A stretch of DNA of 64,000 bases, from NCBI GenBank assembly GCA_037178675.1, contig JAYMGJ010000407.1, positions 45,396-109,395 on the forward strand, written 5' to 3'. Below are positions 58,413 to 64,000 of this stretch, piece by piece. A program made the translations under genes and the position numbers. The stretch comes from Scleroderma bovista (lineage: Eukaryota > Basidiomycota > Agaricomycetes > Boletales > Sclerodermataceae). The stretch's first letter is position 1; each line of letters opens with the position of its first letter. The notes under the pieces were generated by a model. The model worked only from the letters and a program-made list of their open reading frames with translations. It was not told where the DNA came from and did no database searches.

Positions 58413-60399
58413 ATGCCCGCATCGACCGCAATGGCAGCGACCATGAAGTACGACCTAAAACCACACCCATCCTCGTCCTCAAACCACACCGCAGCACACG
58501 CCCACAGAGATGCCTCAAGACACTCTCCCGGTATCTCTCTCCCCCCGCTCGATCTCTTGCAGCAGCAGCGGAGAGGCTCCGTAACAGATCCCTCGCTCCA
58601 TGCAGTGTCGGCCGGTTCGTCCGTCTTCCGTCAGCTAGATGGTACCGATGCCTATCCCACCTCCTGCTCACCCGCTCACATCGTCCTCTCTATAGGCCCG
58701 CGCCCGTCTCCAAACTACGTGTTTGGCGACAGCAGTCTTTCCAACAGCACCTCCGAGCCCTCCAGCAAACAAATGCGCAAGATACTACGCTCGCCATCGC
58801 CCGACAGGGATTACGGCCACCACCCCAATGGCAAGAGCACATTGGGTCCCCACACGTCCTCTCACACGAACGGCGTTTCTAGTGCGTGCTCTCTGGTCTT
58901 ACTCGTCCAGACTGTGAATCGTTCCACCCAGGACATCTGAATTTAGGTGACCAGACACGCTCGGACGACAAAGGGTCGCCGCGGATGAGCATGCGACACC
59001 AGGATGACAGCGATTTTAGCAACTCAAGGCGGCAATCAATAGCGGTGAGACAGTCTCCTGTCGCTTGGAATTTTTTCCCATCTAACTGCCCACCTTAGAC
59101 CTCTTCAGATTCACAGCACCCGCATGGAACAAAACGCAAAATGTCATCAGACCGAGAGGCGATGACGGGCGACGAAGTCGACTCTCAGTTGGCTGGTCCC
59201 GGAATACCTAGTTCCACCAGTATGGATCTCGATAGCCGTGCCCCCAAGCGTAGAGGTTCCACGGTGGATGCCCATAGAATATCGCAACTAAGCATATACG
59301 ACCACCGACGCCATTCGGTACATGCAGGCGCGATGGTTTCGGGGCCCGGTGTGAATGGAGGACCCATAGGCAACAGCAACCAATGGTGGCTGCACGAAAG
59401 AAGGGACTCATTACCCGCAATTCTCCCGAACGGATCCAGTGGCTATACCTCGGGGTTTTCCGGTGACCAACCACATGGACGCCAGTCCGCACCCACAACA
59501 TCTGGTAGCATGGCGACTTTCGCGTGGCCTGCAACACAACATCCGGATGGCCAGCAAGACCCTAATATACAAAGTCACGCTCGCCCATTCGAACCTCAGA
59601 CTCTACCATTGCCCATCATGTCCCCCATGTCCTTCTCTCCGGACAGACGTATGTCCGTCCCCGAAAACGCTGTCCCCTCTCTCGGTCCAACCAGAAATGT
59701 ACGCTCCAGGTCGCGCCCCCCCTCTCGCCAGTTGCGCGAAGCTGCGCAGGCAGGTACCGCAGGCCCGGCTGAAGAGCCATCTACGGCTCTGCCGTCGTCA
59801 ACAACCACCCTCAAGCCACCAAAGGAGCCTGGAACGACTCCGTACTCCCGCTCCCCCGAGCTTCGAATATCCCATAAACTAGCAGAGAGAAAGAGGCGCA
59901 AAGAAATGAAAGACCTTTTCGATGAACTCAGAGACCAGCTTCCCGCTGACCGTGGCATGAAAGCGAGCAAATGGGAAATTTTGAGTAAAGGTAATTGATG
60001 CCCTTTGTCCTGTAGCGGATGAAACTGAATGCTGCGGTAGCTATTGATTTTGTGGCAACCCTCAAGCAAGGCCACCAGGAAATGGTTCGCGAGATTGAGA
60101 TGCTCAGGCATGAACTCGACAGCGTACGACAGGGCATACCGTCTTTTGGCCCAGGCGGCCCCCCACATCCTATTGTCTACAGTCAGGGGCCAGTACCGTA
60201 CCCTCCACCTCCTGGCGCTATGTCACATCCCCCTCCGCCTCATGCGCATCAACCACCGCCCCAGCACCAACAGTCTCAGGCGCGACCGTCGTCGTCTGAG
60301 AATGCTTACCAACCCGGTGGCGGTCCCCCTCACCAGCAACCATCCACTAATGGTACCGCCAGTCTATCGACGGGTAGGGTCGAAGCACCTCCCACCTAG
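58413..60399 (+). CDS. bHLH transcription factor
   Basis: Nuclear regulator. A long Ser/Pro/His-rich N-terminus (about 420 residues over three exons) precedes the basic helix-loop-helix: basic region [19 protein letters not shown], with the His, Glu and Arg that contact an E-box, a short loop ([14 protein letters not shown]), then helix 2. An intron splits helix 2 after LSK and resumes [20 protein letters not shown], whose C-terminal extension is zipper-like. The tail is Pro/Gln/His-rich ([17 protein letters not shown]) and ends EAPPT. The fused E-box readers of fungi (Cbf1, Ino2/4, SREBP-like) differ; I cannot assign an orthologue. Upstream ATGs in other frames exist before 58413. Confidence 0.8.
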
Positions 60400-60806
60400 T
60401 TTTTTTTTTTTTGTGTCAGTGCTATGCCTTCGTTCTTTTGCACCACTCGTTTTCCATGTTGTGTTATGTCGGAAGTCTGCTAGTTTTTTGATTACGGGCA
60501 TTTTTGCTTTTTCTATGAATGATTCCCTCGATCATGGCTTCATGTACATAGTCATTCATCCCCACAACTACCCACCATTCGTATCTGCAGATGCCTGTAC
60601 GTTGAGCGACGCTAACTTGCGTGTGAGATAGGGGACTCTGTTGTTACGTAATAGCCAGGCGGTCCCTTGCTTTGTTCTCCCAGAAGAACGATTCCATGTT
60701 GCTAGTGAGACCACCGTCTTAACGAGCTCTCCACGCTGTGTAGGTTTCTGTACACGCACTCCTGGGAACGTTTATTTCGCCGCCGTCTACTGAATTTACC
60801 GTCGAC
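60400..60806. other. Intergenic gap
   Basis: Contains the 3' region of the bHLH gene, with an 11-T run right after its stop, and the promoter of the TFIIF-alpha gene. No RNA gene or ORF is supported. Confidence 0.4.
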
Positions 60807-63007
60807 ATGCCTCAGAGGTCTGCAGAGTCACTTCTCTTTCACAAAAAGAAGCCCGTCATCAAGAAGGAGCCATCTGCTACCCCTCCCAGTGGATCACAAA
60901 GTACACCTACGCCCGGGTCACCCCACAAATCCCTCCCCCCACGACCACCGCCCGCCCCAGCAGACGCTGACGACAGCACGAAACTCCCTGAAGGCGAATT
61001 CTCGGAATACAAACTCATGTCATCTGCGCTCAATGGATGGAAGTACGACATAATGAGATTCGATTCGCGGAAAATGGTGGACATATCAACTTGGGAGGCA
61101 CCTATCAAACTAAACCGAAGGGATTTGAGGAAGCCGGACACGGTGTCGGCTCCAGTGCCTGTTGCCCCCATGTTGGGCCCAGATGGCAAGCCTGTCATAG
61201 GTTTGGATGGGAAACTTGTCATGGTGGATGCAGATGGCCGACCCATCAGCAACACTCCAGGAGAGGGAACCCCGAAAGACAACCAACAAAAGGGAAAGGG
61301 GACCGCAAACGGGAAGAAGAAGATGCAGAGGAAAACGCGCCAGGTGTTCAAAATTCCGGAGGATGTTCGGCAGCTAAGGAAGGAGGAAAGATACCCCTGG
61401 GTCATGGAGGATGCGAGACGAAATGAGGTTTGGGTCGGACAATTGGAGGAAGTGTCCAGGGCGGAGACACACGCCCTTTTTATGCCTGCATTACAAGATG
61501 TCTTCAAATTCGTTCCTGCACATCGGTGGTACAAGTTCCATAAGAAGCCCAAACATCGTATTCCCGATCTAGAGGAAGCGGAATCACTAGTATGTTTCGG
61601 ATATTTTCTTCGATACGTGTATATGTATTGACACCTCTTAGATGGCCAGAATACAGAAAAACAAGGACCCAGAACGTTGGCTCCTGCATCGACGAAATGG
61701 CCAGGGTCCCTCTGCAGCGACGGCTGCTATGTTCAAAGCCGACCCCGATTCGATTGTCACGGGTGCACCACTCGTGTACAACGCTACACAGAGTCGGGGG
61801 CCAGGGGGACGGTCTTTGATGAGTGTGAACAGGGGCTCACGTGGTCTTGAAGAAGAGGATGGGGAAGGGCCTGGTCGCCGTCCCCAAAAGGATGACGGTG
61901 AAGGCCATCTGGACGAGCAGCTGTTTGAAGACGATGTCGCAGATGACGACGAGCATGAAGCTGCCGACATGGACGACGAGGAGGCAAAGGAACTTGAGGT
62001 GCGTTGCACTCGATTCAATGAAAATTTGACTGATTTATCCACATTCAGGAACGATTGAAACGGGAATACCGGATGGCCAACAAGCAACGTGAGGGATACA
62101 TCGACGAGTCTGAAGAAGAAGAGGACGGTGACAGTCAACTAACAAGGGACGGCAAGTCTCTGAAGAAGCTAATGCGTAAGTTGGAAAAGAATGTTGTCTA
62201 TGATAGCGACGAAGAACGAAACCCATATGCAAGCTCAGTGAGTCTCAGTTACATGCGTCAGTATATTCTTTACCTAGGTGTTTGAAACAGGACGAGAACG
62301 AGGAGGAGGAGGAACCACCGGTCGCGTCTAATGAGCCTGCTATTCAACCGCAGCCACAGCAAGCCAAGAGCCGCCCTGCCTCGCAGCAGCCTTCTCCCAA
62401 ACCTGCTGTCGGTAGTGCAGCGAATGGGTCCAACGTTGCGTCACGCGCAGTCTCACCGGCGCCAACTTCAGGAATGGGTGGCCACTCGGTCGTCGCAAAG
62501 CGAGCAACTAGTCCGAAAGCACCCAAACCTAATGTCAGTCGAGGGAACAGTCCATTGAGCGGTCCACCTGGAACATCCAGTCGAGCTGGAAGTCCTTCTG
62601 GTAGTCGTGCCACTAGCCCCGTGGCCGGCGTCAGTAAGGGCGTCAGTGGAACACCATCTACAAACAAGCGCAAGGCGCCAGATGAGAGTGGCACCGCTTC
62701 CTCCGCTGCAGCTAGTAATGGCACGGCTCCCCCGAAGCCTAAGAAGCGAAAGCCGCTACCTCCAGGTCCTATCGATGGGGAACTGGAGGAGAGGATGTTG
62801 ATCGAGTGGTTGCAGAGTACGCTTAACGCTTCCACGCGGGACTGCATCCAACATTTTACTCCGTACTTAACGAGCGAAGCCAAAAAGACAAGGTTTACTG
62901 CCATGGTGAAGGAGGTCGCGCAGTTGAAGGGAGGCGTTCTGATCTTGAAGAGTGCTCTACGCGGAGAGTCTGCGAATGGGTCGCCAGCGCCTGCGGCCCC
63001 AACGTAG
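60807..63007 (+). CDS. TFG1: Transcription initiation factor TFIIF, alpha subunit (Tfg1/RAP74)
   Basis: General transcription factor subunit bound to RNA polymerase II. The N-terminal dimerisation region reads EYKLMSSALNGWKYDIMRFD, DISTWEAPIKLNRRDLR, with an inserted linker, then YPWVMEDARRNEVWVGQLEE and MPALQDVFKFVPAHRWYKFH. After MARIQKNKDPERWLLHRRNG come acidic stretches (LFEDDVADDDEHEAADMDDE; DESEEEEDGD). A Ser/Pro-rich linker leads to the C-terminal winged helix (ERMLIEWLQSTLNASTRDCI; YLTSEAKKTRFTAMVKEVAQ; VLILKSAL), which binds the CTD phosphatase Fcp1. It ends NGSPAPAAPT. Three short introns. Confidence 0.92.
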
Positions 63008-63529
63008 GGTGCCATGTGGCTTTTCGCTTTATATCTGGTTGTACTATGTCGAAGTGTCAGTTGACATTAATATGCTACATGGATAACAGATTCCCTGGAC
63101 ATATCAATGTCAGATGCGAGGTGTGATGTATCGTTTCTCGGTCTTTAACAATGTCTGCTGAACGCTTTGCAGGATAGAGTGACTCAGCAAAGTGGGTGGT
63201 GCATAACTAAATCTAAGGGAAGCTAACACTGGTCTGAGTTTTGAGATAGTAGGGCTGGAATTCAGAAGTCGATTCCAGCCGCTTGACAGGCAAGTGTGTT
63301 TGTTTTACTTCCGCACGGCCGACCCCTGTTTGTCGATGGAAAAATACGAAAAAGGAAATCTAACTTGGTATGTCGGAGGAGGCAGCAGCGGCTGACACGG
63401 CGGAAACAGAGTATAAAATGCTGACTTGCGACTTTCTTGGTCCTTGCCTCTTCTTGTCTTCCATCCCCCATCATCTCCAGCACAGACAGCCTATATCCAC
63501 CCTTCTTTCGTTTACCCATCCCTAATACT
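63008..63529. promoter_or_regulatory. Promoter region of the chitin deacetylase gene with TATA box
   Basis: About 520 bp without ORFs. A TATAAA at 63412-63417 lies 113 bp upstream of the ATG at 63530. The stretch after it is pyrimidine-rich (TCTTCTTGTCTTCCATCC...), a common fungal start-site context. Confidence 0.6.
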
Positions 63530-64000
63530 ATGTTAACCCATACCGCCTCTGCTTTGCTTCTCGCTGCCTCGTTCGCACAAGCTATCGTCTCCGGTGTCGT
63601 GGGCCACGGCGCAACGCACGCTGACCACCACCTTGCGAACAAATGGTACCACGACGAAAGCCATTCAGTTCACGCTCTCTTCAAACGTGCAGGCAGCAAC
63701 GATGGAATCACCTACTCTCCCGTTGGGTCTCCTGGTACGCCGCCGCCTCTCATTTCCACTCCCCGCTCACATCTGGGTGTCAGATTGGGCCCAAGGCTTT
63801 CCTACAGATCCGGTATCGATGTTAAACATGCCTCAGGCTTGGCTCGATGCTCTCCATGCAGCCATTGCGGCTGGCAAGATCCCAGATATTCCCGTCACCA
63901 CCATGGGTGGTCCTAGCCCCACGTACCCCGATGGATATGATCCCATGAGTCCCAACGTGTGCTCCTCGTCCGCCCAATGCAGAATTTCAGGCGACATCTG
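63530..64000 (+). CDS. Chitin deacetylase, N-terminal part (cut by the window end)
   Basis: Secreted or GPI-anchored cell-wall enzyme (carbohydrate esterase family 4) converting chitin to chitosan. The signal peptide is MLTHTASALLLAASFAQAIV. The mature N-terminus follows (HLANKWYHDESHSVHALF), then across an intron (63736-63783) DWAQGFPTDPVSMLNMPQAW, LDALHAAIAAGKIPDIPVTT and SPTYPDGYDP, then CSSSAQCRISGDI. This pre-domain segment is typical of basidiomycete chitin deacetylases. The NodB catalytic domain lies beyond the window, so catalytic residues cannot be checked. Confidence 0.82.

Overview
The window is nuclear DNA of a filamentous fungus, most likely a mushroom-type basidiomycete (Agaricomycetes). 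Genes are densely packed on both strands and interrupted by many introns of about 45-65 nt. Gene families are fungal: a Mediator subunit, a THO subunit, Bfr1, an STB6-like protein, an NDR kinase and a secreted chitin deacetylase. Many gene pairs diverge from 180-290 bp intergenic regions. All identifications come from reading translated exons and splice signals by eye; no database search was run.

Left part (1-24.7 kb): end of an unknown gene; a PUB-domain protein and a patatin-type triacylglycerol lipase (both minus); ORC4 (minus) divergent from MED20 (plus); a mitochondrial PDK/BCKDK-type kinase; a proline-rich hypothetical protein; an NDR/Cbk1-type kinase; a decayed fragment of the rRNA dimethyltransferase gene DIM1; the SPB4/DDX55 helicase; a PX-domain protein of the Lec1/Ypr097w type (minus); a small hypothetical protein divergent from a CCDC47-type ER protein; and a tRNA-Arg(UCU) gene with a 10-nt intron.

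Middle part (24.8-37.9 kb): an STB6-like protein, a RING-LON protein and glucose-6-phosphate dehydrogenase (all minus), a THOC5-type THO subunit (plus), a Ubc8/UBE2H-type E2 (minus), and two small membrane-protein genes, one with MARVEL-like layout.

37.9-43.3 kb is the accessory-looking stretch. It holds a direct segmental duplication (about 38.16-39.22 and 41.55-43.26 kb) carrying a MARVEL-like gene plus the 3' end of acetoacetyl-CoA synthetase. One copy is open, the other broken by deletions and a nonsense codon. It also holds further membrane-protein genes or remnants and a 94-bp-arm inverted repeat.

Right part (43.1-64 kb): acetoacetyl-CoA synthetase (minus) divergent from a vacuolar endopolyphosphatase (plus) with very unusual exon structure, an RFX transcription factor, BFR1 and NHP2 (minus), ELG1/ATAD5, a bHLH factor, TFIIF-alpha, and the start of a chitin deacetylase cut by the window end.

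The most notable signals are in splicing: a predicted 5-nt micro-exon and three GC-AG introns in the endopolyphosphatase, two more GC-AG introns elsewhere, a GG-AG intron in the NDR kinase, 18-nt micro-exons in two genes, and a stop-free 54-nt intron in NHP2.
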